Notes under the pieces: generated by a model
The model's database searches: none
What the model saw: only the letters and a program-made list of their open reading frames with translations
What the model was told of the DNA's origin: nothing
Assembly (NCBI GenBank): GCA_947472765.1
Contig: CANJCM010000015.1
Location: 1-64,000, forward strand
Direction: 5' to 3'
Source of the DNA: Opitutia bacterium
GTDB taxonomy: Bacteria > Verrucomicrobiota > Verrucomicrobiia > Opitutales > Opitutaceae
DNA length: 64,000 nucleotides
In this document: piece by piece, positions 52,395 through 61,399 of the stretch
Layout: each line of letters opens with the position of its first letter
How positions within the stretch are numbered: the first letter of the stretch is position 1
Translations under genes and position numbers: made by a program

Positions 52395-53608
52395 GCGTTC
52401 GCGACCGGCGTGGCCCGCCCGCCCAGCATCTCACGCAGCTCGCTCCAGGCCTTGTTCAGCCCCGCCGGCTGAACGCCCGCCAGGAAGTAGGCGCGGGCGA
52501 GCGTTTCCTCATGCCCCCGGTAGCGCGGCGGCAACAGAAAGAACGTCCGATCTTCGAGATTCGCGATCTCCGAGAAGAACAGGCCGCGACCGACCCTGAG
52601 CTCCGCGGGGAGCGCAGCCAGTTTCGCGGACCGCACGGGCATCCACGGCCAGGGCCGGTAGAAGAACTGGAGCCCGCCCTCGGTCCGCTGCACCAGGCGA
52701 CCATACGTGCGCACCGGCACGCCGGGGAGATGGGCGCCGGCAAACATCGCGTTGTCATTTTCCCGCGGCGAAAAGCGACCCGCCCGCATCGTGAAGAAGT
52801 CCCAGCAGAAGACCGACCCGAAGACCGTCAGTCGAAAGGCCCAGCCGGCGAGCAGGTACGCCAGCAGGATGACGACGAGCGAAAGCGCCGCACCCGCCCA
52901 CGGGTTCAGCGCCGACGTGATTGTGACGAGGCCGAGCAGCCCGGTGCGCGCGCCTTTCAGGGCGGCATCAATCGCGCCCCACGGACTCAACAGAATCAGG
53001 ACATTGATCGCGTGCGACGCCATCCAGACCACGGCGAACACGGCGAGGGCGCCGGGCAGGGCGAGCGCCGTCAGGATCGAGGCGCCATCAATCGCACCAA
53101 TCTGGATTGCCGCCAGACCGCTCGGTGTGACGAGGGCACCGGCGGTGTTCGAGGCCGGATGCACGAGGATGTCCATGAACGTGCTCACGGTGAAAGGCAC
53201 AACCGCGCCGGCGGCCACGATCCCGCTCATCTTGTTCTCCACCGCCTCGACGATATCGAACGGTTTCTTGAGCGCGGCAGGCACCGCGGCCCCAAACACG
53301 TCCTTGGCCGCACACACGCCCACCACCAGGAGCATCGACAGCCAGTATTTCATCTGCGCGTACCACGGGAGCGCCGCTCGCGCGGCGTCATCCTTGGCCG
53401 TGAACCACTTGTAGGCCCCGAAAGCTCCGGTCCCGAGCAGCGGCGAAATCGCGATGCCCGTGACCGTCGAGATCGCGGCCGCGACCGGGGCCATCGGCGA
53501 CTTGTCGGCCGGAGCCGGCGCGGCCTTCGTGGCAGCCGCAAAGGCGAACGGTCCCACGACGGAAGTGACGATCGCCAGGACGAGGAGCAGCAGCACGGAG
53601 CGCTTCAT
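52391..53608 (-). CDS. Multi-pass membrane protein of unknown function
   Basis: The ATG at 53608 gives 405 residues beginning with a signal-peptide-like or first transmembrane segment (MKRSVLLLLVLAIVTSVVGPFAFA). Five or six further hydrophobic segments follow (about residues 45-60, 90-105, 125-145, 165-195, 215-245 and 250-275). A 120-residue cytoplasmic-looking tail is rich in Arg and aromatic residues (FFYRPWPWMPVRSAKLAALPAELRVG). I do not recognise the family. It overlaps DoxX by 4 bp, so the two probably work together in the membrane. Confidence 0.7.
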   Translation of the reverse strand: MKRSVLLLLVLAIVTSVVGPFAFAAATKAAPAPADKSPMAPVAAAISTVTGIAISPLLGTGAFGAYKWFTAKDDAARAALPWYAQMKYWLSMLLVVGVCAAKDVFGAAVPAALKKPFDIVEAVENKMSGIVAAGAVVPFTVSTFMDILVHPASNTAGALVTPSGLAAIQIGAIDGASILTALALPGALAVFAVVWMASHAINVLILLSPWGAIDAALKGARTGLLGLVTITSALNPWAGAALSLVVILLAYLLAGWAFRLTVFGSVFCWDFFTMRAGRFSPRENDNAMFAGAHLPGVPVRTYGRLVQRTEGGLQFFYRPWPWMPVRSAKLAALPAELRVGRGLFFSEIANLEDRTFFLLPPRYRGHEETLARAYFLAGVQPAGLNKAWSELREMLGGRATPVANA

Positions 53609-53703
53609 GGCTGAATGCTTGACGCAAGATCGGGCGGGAGGGAATCCGTTTCGCGAGCCGCGCCCGGCTTGCCAGCACCGGTCGATCCTCGCGAGCATGT
53701 CGT

Positions 53704-54456
53704 GTGCTGACCAAGGCCCAAGTCTCGCGGTTGCGCTCCCTGCGGGAGAAGAAACATCGCACCGAGCTCGGCCTCTTCGTCATCGAGGGCGAGAAGGTCG
53801 TCGGCGAACTCCTGGGTGCCCGCTACCCGCTGCAGGAACTCTACGCGACCGACGCCTGGGTCGCGCCGGCGAACCTGAGCCTGACGCCCACACGGGTCAG
53901 CCCGGAGGAAATGGCACGGCTCAGTCACTTCCCCACCCCGTCCCCGGTACTCGCGGTCGGCCGGATCGATCGCGTCCCCCTGCCGCCCGCGGGCATGACG
54001 AAAGGACTCACGCTCGCGCTCGACGGGGTGCAGGACGCGGGCAATGTCGGCACGCTGTTGCGGATCGCCGACTGGTTCGGCTTCGATCGCGTGCTGCTTT
54101 CGCCGGATTGCGCGGACCTCTTTCATCAGAAGGTGATCAACGCGAGCATGGGCTCGTTCGCCCGGGTGGCTGCGCATACCGTCGAACTTCCGTCGGCCCT
54201 CGCAGCGGTTCCGAGTGGCATGCCCATTCTCGGCTGCGATCTTGCCGGCGACGACATCAACGGCGTCGCCCCGCTGCGCGATGCCGTCGTGGTGATCGGC
54301 AACGAGGGCCACGGCCTTTCTCCCGCCGTCGTGGCCCGGATCACGCGACGCGTCACGATTCCCCGGCTGGGGCACGCCGAGTCGCTCAACGCGGCGGTCG
54401 CCGCCGGGATCGTTTGCGCGCGGGTGGCGGCGAGGCTGGCGCCTCGGCGCATTTGA
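53704..54456 (+). CDS. TrmH/SpoU family RNA 2'-O-methyltransferase
   Basis: The 250-residue protein starts at a GTG with the substrate-binding N-domain (RLRSLREKKHRTELGLFVIEGEKVVGELL). The knotted SPOUT domain has motif 1 DGVQDAGNVGTLLRIADWFG, motif 2 VVIGNEGHGLS and motif 3 TIPRLGHAESLNAAVAAGI. These are the three canonical SpoU motifs. The target is rRNA or tRNA ribose, for example a 23S site as for RlmB; the exact site is not predictable. Confidence 0.94.
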   Translation: MLTKAQVSRLRSLREKKHRTELGLFVIEGEKVVGELLGARYPLQELYATDAWVAPANLSLTPTRVSPEEMARLSHFPTPSPVLAVGRIDRVPLPPAGMTKGLTLALDGVQDAGNVGTLLRIADWFGFDRVLLSPDCADLFHQKVINASMGSFARVAAHTVELPSALAAVPSGMPILGCDLAGDDINGVAPLRDAVVVIGNEGHGLSPAVVARITRRVTIPRLGHAESLNAAVAAGIVCARVAARLAPRRI

Positions 54457-54652
54457 GATCTGAAATTTGAGATTTGAGAGCTGCGATCTGAGAGCGGAAA
54501 TCGGCGATTCGAGAGCTGGAGTGTGAGACTCGAGAGCTGGGACCGGCGATTTGAGACCGAATTTTTGAGGATTTTGCCTCCCAGATTCCAACGGCGGCGG
54601 CTCGCGCATTTGAGAAATCCGATTTGAGATCTCAAATTTCAAATCTCAGATG
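54455..54652. repeat. Low-complexity dispersed repeat, family C
   Basis: Reiterated short units of the TTTGAGATCTGAAATTTGAG type (GATTTGAGAGC, GATCTGAGAGCG, GATTCGAGAGCTGG, GACTCGAGAGCTGGG) end in an inverted repeat TTTGAGATCTCAAATTTCAA. The same words occur at 28299-28330. It separates the methyltransferase from the PVC heme protein. Confidence 0.75.
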
Positions 54653-54695
54653 CCGCGTCTCGCGGCCTCGCCTCGCGGCCTCGGCCGTCCTCTTT

Positions 54696-57600
54696 ATGAA
54701 GTGTCCCATCCTGTTTCGCGCGGCGGCGTTCGCCGCGATTGTTGCCACCTCCAGCCGACTGTCCGCTGCGGAGCCCGACGAAGACGAGCCCAAGCCCGTC
54801 GTCGGCAAAATCCTGAACGCGGGCAGCCGTTCGCCCACTCCGGAGATCCAACCGGCATCCGACGAGCCGGCGCAGGCTCTCCAGCGCATGAAGCTGCCGC
54901 CAGGCCTCGAGGTCAAAGTCTGGGCGGCGGAGCCGATGCTCGCCAACCCGGTCGCCTTCAATTTTGACGAGCGCGGCCGCATCTTCGTCGCCGAGACCTA
55001 TCGCTATCGCAGCAGCGTCCTCGATATCCGCGACTACATGTGGCTGCTCGAGGAGGAGCTCGCCAACCGCAACACGACCGACTGGATGGCGACTCTACAG
55101 CGCCGCTTCGGTCCGGAGGGCATCAAGGAATTGTCGATCGAATCCGAAGTCGTGCGCGTGCTGGAGGACTCGAAGGGCACGGGCGTGGCGGACCGCTCCG
55201 CGGTCTACGCGGACAAGTTCAACGGTCCACTCGACGGCATCGCGTCCGGGGTGCTCGCCCGTCGCGGCAAGGTCTGGTTCACCAACATTCCGAGCGTCTG
55301 GATGTTCAGCGGCCACGACCGCGCGGAGACCCGCACCGAGATCAGCCGCGGTTACGGCGTCCGCTTCAATTTCACCGGCCACGATCTGCACGGGCTCATC
55401 TTCGGGCCCGACGGCAAACTCTACTTCAGCGTCGGCGATCGCGGCGCCAGCGTCCGCACCCAGGAGGGCAGGCTCCTCGACGTGCCGGACATGGGCGCCG
55501 TCTTCCGCAGCCATCCCGACGGTTCGAACATGGAACTCGTCGCCTGGGGCCTGCGGAATCCGCAGTCGCTCCTCTTCACGGAAAACGGCGACCTGATCAC
55601 CGGCGACAATGACTGCGACAACGGCGACGAGGAACGGCTCGTGCACGTCGTCGAGGGCGGCGACAGCGGCTGGCGCATTGGCTACCAGTTCGCGCCGCTC
55701 GAGAAGGCCGGCCCGTGGATGACCGAGCGCCTCTGGAATCCGCGCCACGAAGGGCAGGCGGCCTACATCATCCCGCCGATCGTGAACATCGAGGACGGAC
55801 CCTCCGGCATCGCCTATTACCCCGGCACCGGACTCGACGGGACCTACGCCGGCAGCATCTTCATCACGCACTTCAAGGGCAGCATCGTCCGCAGCGGCGT
55901 GTTCGACTACAAGGTGAAGCCGAAGGGCGCGACCTACGACATCGAGCACGCGCGGCCCTTTCTGAGCTCAGCCCTGCCGACCGATGTGAAATTCGGACCC
56001 GACGGGCGGCTCTACACCTCCGACTGGGCCGAGGGCTGGCCGAAGTCGAAGCGCGGTCGCATCTATGCCGTCTCGAGTCCGAAGCATGCGAACGATCCGA
56101 TTCTCAAGGAGACGAAGGAGTTGATCGGTGGCGACTGGACCAAGCGCTCCGCCGAGGAACTCGCCCGCCTGCTCGGCCACGCTGATCAACGCGTGCGGCA
56201 GGAAGCGCAGTTCACGCTCGCGGAACGCGGCGCCGGGAGCATTCCCGTTCTAACCCGCGTCGCGTCCACGAACGGCCCGGCGATTGCGCCCGCCGCCACC
56301 GCCAATCTCGCGGTCCGGCAGAAACCCGAGCTCCAGACTTACGCCCGTCTTCACGCCATTTGGGGCCTGGGCCAGCTCGCCGCCGCCAATTCCGCCGCCC
56401 TCGAGGCGGTGCGCCCGCTCCTCCGCGATCGCGACTCCGAGGTGCGCGCCCAGGCCGCGAAGGTTATCGGCGACCAGCACCAGGCCGCCGACGCCCCCGC
56501 GCTGATCGCGGCACTGAAGGATGAGAACCGCCGCGTGCAGTTCTTCGCCGCGCAGGGCCTCGGCAAGATCGGCCGCCCCGAGGCCGCCGCGCCACTGCTG
56601 GCCCTCGCGCGCGAGAACAACGACGTCGACAACTACGTCCGTCACGCCGCGGTCATGGGCCTCGTCGGCAGCAACAACCTCGAAGCCCTCGCCGCCGGCG
56701 CCCGCTCCTCGTCACGCGGCGAACGCCTCGCCGTCCTGCTTGCTTATCGCCGGCTGGAACGTGCCGAGATTTCCCAGTTCCTGTCCGACGCCGACCCTTA
56801 CCTCGTCCGTGAGGCCGCCATCGCGATCAACGATGTGCCGATCGAGTCCGCCCGCCCTGCCCTGGCCGCGATGATCGCGCGACCGCTCGTCGACGCGCCC
56901 GTGATTTTTCGCGTGTTGAATTCCCACTTCCGCCTCGGCCAGCCGGCCAACGCCGCGGCCCTCGCCGCCTACGCCGCGCGCCGCGATGCCCCGCCGAAAC
57001 TCCGCGCCGAAGCTCTCGCGCAACTTGCCCTCTGGCCGCAGCCGCCGGCGCGGGACCGCATCGTCGGCACCTTCCGTCCGCTCGCGGAGAAATCGCGGGA
57101 TCGCGCCGTCGCCGTCCAGGCGCTCGAGCCCGTCATTCCCTCGCTGCTCGCCGCCGGCACGCCGGATGTGGTGCAGGCCCGCGTGCTGGCGACGCTCCAG
57201 GACCTCGAGATCGGGGGAGCCGCGGACACGCTCTTCACGCTGCTGCGCGACGAAAAACAGTCCGGCGAAACCCGCACCGCCGCGCTCAGCGCGCTCGACC
57301 AGTTGAAGCATCCGCGCCTCGCCGAGGCCGTGTCGATCGCCGGCGCCTCCGCCTCTTCGCCCCTGCGCCTCGCCGCCCTGCCGATCGCGGCCCGGCTCTC
57401 GCCCGAGATCACCGCGCCGGTGCTGCGCAACCTCGCCACCCGCGGGAATCTCGAGGAGCAGAAGGCCGCCTATCGGGCGCTTGGCACGTTCACCCACCCG
57501 TCCGTGGATCCGCTCTTGTTGGAGCGACTGCAGGAACTCGACGCCGGCCGGGTCGCCGCCGAAGTGCAGCTCGAACTGGTCAACGCCGCCAGCCGCCGGA

Positions 57601-58190
57601 CGAATCCGGAGGTCAAGGCGTATGTCGCCCGCCGCGAGGCCGCCATCGCCGCGAGCAGTGATCCGCTCGCCCCGTACCGCGTCACGCTCGCCGGTGGAGA
57701 CAAGACCCGGGGTGCACGCATCTTCGCCACGCAGCCCGTGATGGCGTGCATTCGCTGCCACCGCGCCGGAGCGGATGGCGGCGACGCCGGGCCGAATCTT
57801 TCCGACATCGGGGCCCGGCAGGGCCGAGAGTACCTGCTCGAGTCGATCGTGAAACCGAACGCCCACATCGCCCCCGGCTTCGACACGATTGTGCTCACGC
57901 TCAAGTCGGGCGGCGCGGCCGCCGGCATCGTGGCCCAGGAAACCCCGGACCAAATCACCCTCCGCAACACCGACAACAAGCTGATCGAAGTGAAAAAGTC
58001 GGACATCGCGAAGCGCGAAGGAGCGCCCTCGTCGATGCCGGAGATTTATCACGCGCTGCTCACGAAGACGCAGCTCCGTGACGTCGTGGAGTATCTGGCC
58101 AGCCTGACGGAAATGCCGGCGACCCTCGACGCGAACCAGCCCCGCGCGCTGCGTGGACCCCCCGCGCCGCAGACTTTCTCCGGGAACTGA
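54696..58190 (+). CDS. PVC-type heme-binding protein with beta-propeller and HEAT repeats
   Basis: The ATG at 54696 gives 1164 residues with a signal peptide (MKCPILFRAAAFAAIVATSSRLSA); the frame's earlier ATG lies in repeat DNA. Residues 60-490 form a dehydrogenase-like propeller (PGLEVKVWAAEPMLANPVAFNFDERGRIFVAET, GLRNPQSLLF, DNDCDNGDEERLVHVVEGGDSGW). Residues 500-960 are HEAT/PBS-type helical repeats. Residues 1005-1160 are a PVC-type heme domain with CIRCH (Cys1018-His1022) and GPNLSDIG. Such proteins are exported and expanded in planctomycetes and verrucomicrobia, probably in periplasmic sugar oxidation with electron transfer. Substrate unknown. Confidence 0.93.
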   Translation: MKCPILFRAAAFAAIVATSSRLSAAEPDEDEPKPVVGKILNAGSRSPTPEIQPASDEPAQALQRMKLPPGLEVKVWAAEPMLANPVAFNFDERGRIFVAETYRYRSSVLDIRDYMWLLEEELANRNTTDWMATLQRRFGPEGIKELSIESEVVRVLEDSKGTGVADRSAVYADKFNGPLDGIASGVLARRGKVWFTNIPSVWMFSGHDRAETRTEISRGYGVRFNFTGHDLHGLIFGPDGKLYFSVGDRGASVRTQEGRLLDVPDMGAVFRSHPDGSNMELVAWGLRNPQSLLFTENGDLITGDNDCDNGDEERLVHVVEGGDSGWRIGYQFAPLEKAGPWMTERLWNPRHEGQAAYIIPPIVNIEDGPSGIAYYPGTGLDGTYAGSIFITHFKGSIVRSGVFDYKVKPKGATYDIEHARPFLSSALPTDVKFGPDGRLYTSDWAEGWPKSKRGRIYAVSSPKHANDPILKETKELIGGDWTKRSAEELARLLGHADQRVRQEAQFTLAERGAGSIPVLTRVASTNGPAIAPAATANLAVRQKPELQTYARLHAIWGLGQLAAANSAALEAVRPLLRDRDSEVRAQAAKVIGDQHQAADAPALIAALKDENRRVQFFAAQGLGKIGRPEAAAPLLALARENNDVDNYVRHAAVMGLVGSNNLEALAAGARSSSRGERLAVLLAYRRLERAEISQFLSDADPYLVREAAIAINDVPIESARPALAAMIARPLVDAPVIFRVLNSHFRLGQPANAAALAAYAARRDAPPKLRAEALAQLALWPQPPARDRIVGTFRPLAEKSRDRAVAVQALEPVIPSLLAAGTPDVVQARVLATLQDLEIGGAADTLFTLLRDEKQSGETRTAALSALDQLKHPRLAEAVSIAGASASSPLRLAALPIAARLSPEITAPVLRNLATRGNLEEQKAAYRALGTFTHPSVDPLLLERLQELDAGRVAAEVQLELVNAASRRTNPEVKAYVARREAAIAASSDPLAPYRVTLAGGDKTRGARIFATQPVMACIRCHRAGADGGDAGPNLSDIGARQGREYLLESIVKPNAHIAPGFDTIVLTLKSGGAAAGIVAQETPDQITLRNTDNKLIEVKKSDIAKREGAPSSMPEIYHALLTKTQLRDVVEYLASLTEMPATLDANQPRALRGPPAPQTFSGN

Positions 58191-58206
58191 GAATCCTGTG
58201 GTCATG

Positions 58207-58307
58207 AGGGCGCGCACGAGGCGCGCCCCGACACGATTCGTCACCATTCGGGCGTGGACGAGCCCCGCCCCTACACAATTCGCAGGGGCGCGCCTCGTGC
58301 GCGCCCA
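58207..58307. repeat. Family B palindromes, facing pair
   Basis: GGGCGCGCACGAGGCGCGCC (from 58208) and AGGGGCGCGCCTCGTGCGCG (from 58283) face each other around GGGCGTGGACGAGCCCCGCC. Closely matching pieces are at 24111 and 29441-29501. It lies just downstream of the PVC heme gene, where a hairpin could protect mRNA ends. Confidence 0.82.
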
Positions 58308-58341
58308 CTGAGTCTTGTCCCGGCACTTCGAATCAACCGAC

Positions 58342-59655
58342 CTAGCGCCGAACCGCCGGGGCTTTGACGGCGGGCGTCTTCGGGTTGGTCGCGGGCGCGG
58401 CCGGATCAGCCGCGGCATCAGGCGCCGTGGCCGGAGCGACGACCGCCGGCGCGTTTGGATCGATGAGCCGGGTGAGCTCCTCAAGTGTGAGCGCGGGTTT
58501 TTCGGCCAGTTCGCTCGCCGGATCCGCCGCGGGCGCGTCGGGCGAAGGCGCCGGAGAAGGCGTCGGTGTCTCGGCCACGGCCTCGACGTCGGCGTGCCGC
58601 TGAACTTCCTGAGCGACCGCGATGATGTAGACGCGGGCCTGTCGAATCAGCAGGCGGACTTCCGCCATTGAGCCGGACTGGCCGAAGATCAGATAAGGGG
58701 CGTCGCCGAAATACTCGATCGCGTCGCCCGTGAACGAGCGATTGACGGACCGCAGCGGAATCTGCGCGGGCATCAGCCGCCACCCCCAGCCATAACGGCG
58801 GGCCTCGAACGGCACCCGGACCACGATCGATTCGCCGAATCGATGCGACATTTGCAGGAGCAGCGGCAGTTCGGGATGCGGCGGGCCCTCCCCCGGAGGA
58901 AAGAGAGTGAATTTGATGTCCCGCTGCCGCGCGAGTTGCAGACTCTCCTGCAATTGCCGGTAGGCAGCGGTGCCGTTGGTGGAGGCCGGCACATACAGGG
59001 GCTTGCGCAGACGCAGCGTCACCTCGGCCGAATAACGGATGCGATGATCGTCGACCCGGTCGGTCTCGGCGTAAACCACCGCCCAGGGCTGCAGCGGCTG
59101 GCGATTCGTGGAATAATAGGGCAGCACCTCATCGGGCAGCGCCTGCACGTGGGCCGCCAGCGCCTCGGGCGTGGGCATCCGGTAAAGCACGCGGGTGACG
59201 GTAAAATGCAGCGCCACCGAAGCGACGAGCACAACGGCCGCGACGATGAGCAGCCGGCGGCGCGATTCCCGTTTTCTCGCCTGCGAATCCTCCTGCCGCT
59301 GCATCGCGGTCACGAACGGCGCGTTGGTCACCGCCGGCGCCGCATATTCCGCCGCCAGCTTCTTCAGCGCCGCCGCCAACTCGTCGGACACCGGACTCGA
59401 CGCGTCAGCCGCGGAGCGCACCGGGGCCGACGCCGGCCCGGCCGTCGGCGGAGTCTGGGCTGGCGCCGCCGGGCTCGGGGTGCGGGCCGGCGACGGACGG
59501 GCAGCGGGCTGGGTGCGCTCCGGCCGCGGCGTGAGTTTCGAGGGAGCGACCGTCGGTGCCGGACGCGACGGAAGATCAGCCTTCGGCGTACGGGAAACAC
59601 CGGGCTCGGCGCGGAACTTGGCCCACGGATGCTTTTTGTCCGGCGTATCGCTCAA
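58342..59655 (-). CDS. Single-pass membrane protein with Pro/Ala-rich ends, function unknown
   Basis: The 437-residue protein starts MSDTPDKKHPWAKFRAEPG and has an 80-residue Pro/Ala/Thr-rich N-tail. A single transmembrane helix is at about 136-152 (LLIVAAVVLVASVALHF). A folded extracytoplasmic domain follows (about 155-345; QPWAVVYAETDRVDDHRIRYSAEVTLRLRKPLYVP, then FGESIVVRVPFEARRYGWGWRLMPAQIPL), and a Pro/Ala C-tail. Charge pattern puts the N-tail in the cytoplasm. It is similar in design, not sequence, to the coiled-coil protein at 12057. Confidence 0.75.
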   Translation of the reverse strand: MSDTPDKKHPWAKFRAEPGVSRTPKADLPSRPAPTVAPSKLTPRPERTQPAARPSPARTPSPAAPAQTPPTAGPASAPVRSAADASSPVSDELAAALKKLAAEYAAPAVTNAPFVTAMQRQEDSQARKRESRRRLLIVAAVVLVASVALHFTVTRVLYRMPTPEALAAHVQALPDEVLPYYSTNRQPLQPWAVVYAETDRVDDHRIRYSAEVTLRLRKPLYVPASTNGTAAYRQLQESLQLARQRDIKFTLFPPGEGPPHPELPLLLQMSHRFGESIVVRVPFEARRYGWGWRLMPAQIPLRSVNRSFTGDAIEYFGDAPYLIFGQSGSMAEVRLLIRQARVYIIAVAQEVQRHADVEAVAETPTPSPAPSPDAPAADPASELAEKPALTLEELTRLIDPNAPAVVAPATAPDAAADPAAPATNPKTPAVKAPAVRR

Positions 59656-59923
59656 GGCAGCTTATCAACACGCGCAACGGCCGACGCTCTTCAAACAAAA
59701 AACCGCCCGCGAAACGACCGCCTAAGGTGTAGGGCTGGCGCTCGTCGCCAGGCCATGTGCTTCATTCACGAAGCGGCGCGGCGGCCAGCGCCGGCCCTCC
59801 ATTCCACGGGTCCGATCGGGTCAAGCGGAAGTGGGCCGGGCTTGCGCGTCACGGCGGGCTCTGAATTAGTCGCGACCTTCCGGGCCGCGACAGTTCTTCC
59901 GGAGCCCTTAACCCCGCCTTCCC
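59656..59923. promoter_or_regulatory. Divergent intergenic region with inverted repeat
   Basis: The 268-bp gap lies between two divergent genes and must hold both promoters. The part 59728-59803 has an imperfect palindrome (GGGCTGGCGCTCGTCGCCAGG ... GGCCAGCGCCGGCCCTCCAT). No small gene is visible. Confidence 0.45.
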
Positions 59924-61300
59924 ATGTCGTCACCCCTCCCCGCTGCACCTGTGCTTCGTCCCAGCGACGCCGCGCCCACGACGCGACGTCTCGTCGCCGT
60001 CCTTCTGGCCGCCGGACTCGGCTGGATGTTCGACGGACTCGAGATGGGCATGTTTCCGTTGATCGCCCGCCCGGCACTGCAACAGATGCAGGAGGCGCAG
60101 GGCCTGGTCGTCTCGGACTCCTACGTCGGATTGTGGATGGGCTACGTGACCGCGGCTTTTCTGATTGGAGCGGCCGCCGGCGGCGTGCTGTTCGGATGGC
60201 TCGGTGACAAGATTGGCCGTGTCCGCGCGATGGCGCTCAGCATCCTCTGCTATTCGTTGTTCACCGGCCTGGTCTATTTCGCCCAGGAGCCCTGGCACCT
60301 GCTCGTCACGCGGTTTGTCGCCGCATTCGGCATGGGCGGCGAATGGTCGCTGGGCGTGGCACTCGTCATGGAGGTCTGGCCGGAGAAATACCGGCCGCTC
60401 ATGGCCGGCACCATCGGCGCGGCCGCGAATGTCGGCTATGTCCTGATCGCAGTCGTCGGCATGGGCTTCACGGTCACGACCGAATCCTGGCGCTGGGTTG
60501 CCCTGGTCGGAGCGTTACCCGCCTTTCTCACCATCGCGATTCTCGCGTTCGTGCCGGAGTCGGAACGCTGGCAGGCGCAGAAGACCGCCACCAACCAACC
60601 CCTGCGCGAGGTCCTGCGTCCGCCGCTGTTGAAGAAAACGCTTTTCGCCACGCTGTTTGCCTCCGTGGCGCTGATTGGGACGTGGGGCTCCGTGCAGTGG
60701 CTTCCGCTCTGGGCCGACCAGATGGCGCAGCAGCAATCGGTGACGCAGGCCCGCGCCGAACTCTCCGCCCCCGGCGCGAAGGCCCCGGTGTCGGAGGCCG
60801 CGATTACGACGCGCGCCAACGAGCTGAAGAACAACCGTGCCAAGGCGAACACGCTCGCGCTCAGCGCCCTCGGCGCGATTTTCGGCTGCTTCGCCGGCGC
60901 CTGGCTGGCGGGTCGCTTCGGCCGGCGGCCCGCCTACTTCATCCTCTGTCTGACTTCCCTCCTGCTCTGCGGTTATCTTTTCCGCGAGGTGGGTTCCTAC
61001 GGGCCCCTCTTCCTGACAATGGTATTTCTGGTCGGCGGCATGTCGGCGGCCTTCTACGGCTGGCTGCCGCTCTACCTGCCGGAGTTGTTTCCCACGCGCG
61101 CCCGGGCCACGGGCCAGGGGCTTTCGTTCAACTCGGGCCGCATTCTCGCCGCCGTCGGCGCGCTGCAGATGGGCGCGCTGATGCAGCACTTCAACGGCAG
61201 CTACGCGCAGGCCGGTGCGGTGATCACGCTGATCTACCTCGTGGGCATGGTCGTCATCTGGCTCGCGCCGGAGACGAAGGGAAAGCCGCTGCCGGAATAA
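59924..61300 (+). CDS. Major facilitator superfamily transporter
   Basis: The 458-residue protein has 12 hydrophobic helices and the MFS loop motifs GWLGDKIGRVRAMALS (between helices 2 and 3) and GRFGRRPAYF (helices 8-9), with R...G.G.GGEW in helix 4 (TRFVAAFGMGGEWSLG). This is typical of the sugar/aromatic-acid:H+ symporter branch. A Gln/Ala-rich insert (QQSVTQARAELSAPGAKAPVSEAAI) lies between helices 7 and 8 and is unusual in length. Substrate unknown. Confidence 0.9.
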   Translation: MSSPLPAAPVLRPSDAAPTTRRLVAVLLAAGLGWMFDGLEMGMFPLIARPALQQMQEAQGLVVSDSYVGLWMGYVTAAFLIGAAAGGVLFGWLGDKIGRVRAMALSILCYSLFTGLVYFAQEPWHLLVTRFVAAFGMGGEWSLGVALVMEVWPEKYRPLMAGTIGAAANVGYVLIAVVGMGFTVTTESWRWVALVGALPAFLTIAILAFVPESERWQAQKTATNQPLREVLRPPLLKKTLFATLFASVALIGTWGSVQWLPLWADQMAQQQSVTQARAELSAPGAKAPVSEAAITTRANELKNNRAKANTLALSALGAIFGCFAGAWLAGRFGRRPAYFILCLTSLLLCGYLFREVGSYGPLFLTMVFLVGGMSAAFYGWLPLYLPELFPTRARATGQGLSFNSGRILAAVGALQMGALMQHFNGSYAQAGAVITLIYLVGMVVIWLAPETKGKPLPE

Positions 61301-61308
61301 AGGCGGAA

Positions 61309-61398
61309 GTGGGAGTTAGGAATTAAGAGTTGAGAAATCGGCAAAGCGATTACTACGCGCCGATCTCTTCACTCCTAATTCTTCCCTCTTAATTCCGC
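61309..61398. repeat. A+T-rich imperfect inverted repeat between convergent genes
   Basis: The left part (GGAATTAAGAGTTGAGAAATC) and right part (GATCTCTTCACTCCTAATTC) pair imperfectly around CGGCAAAGCGATTACTACGC, followed by a second AATTCTTCCCTCTTAATTCC. It lies between two convergent stop codons, so it may act as a two-way terminator or be another dispersed repeat. Confidence 0.6.
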
Positions 61399-61399
61399 C

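Noticed and set aside
54624-54695. N-terminal extension of the PVC heme protein
   Set aside because: Its ATG lies inside the low-complexity repeat; the signal peptide begins at 54696.
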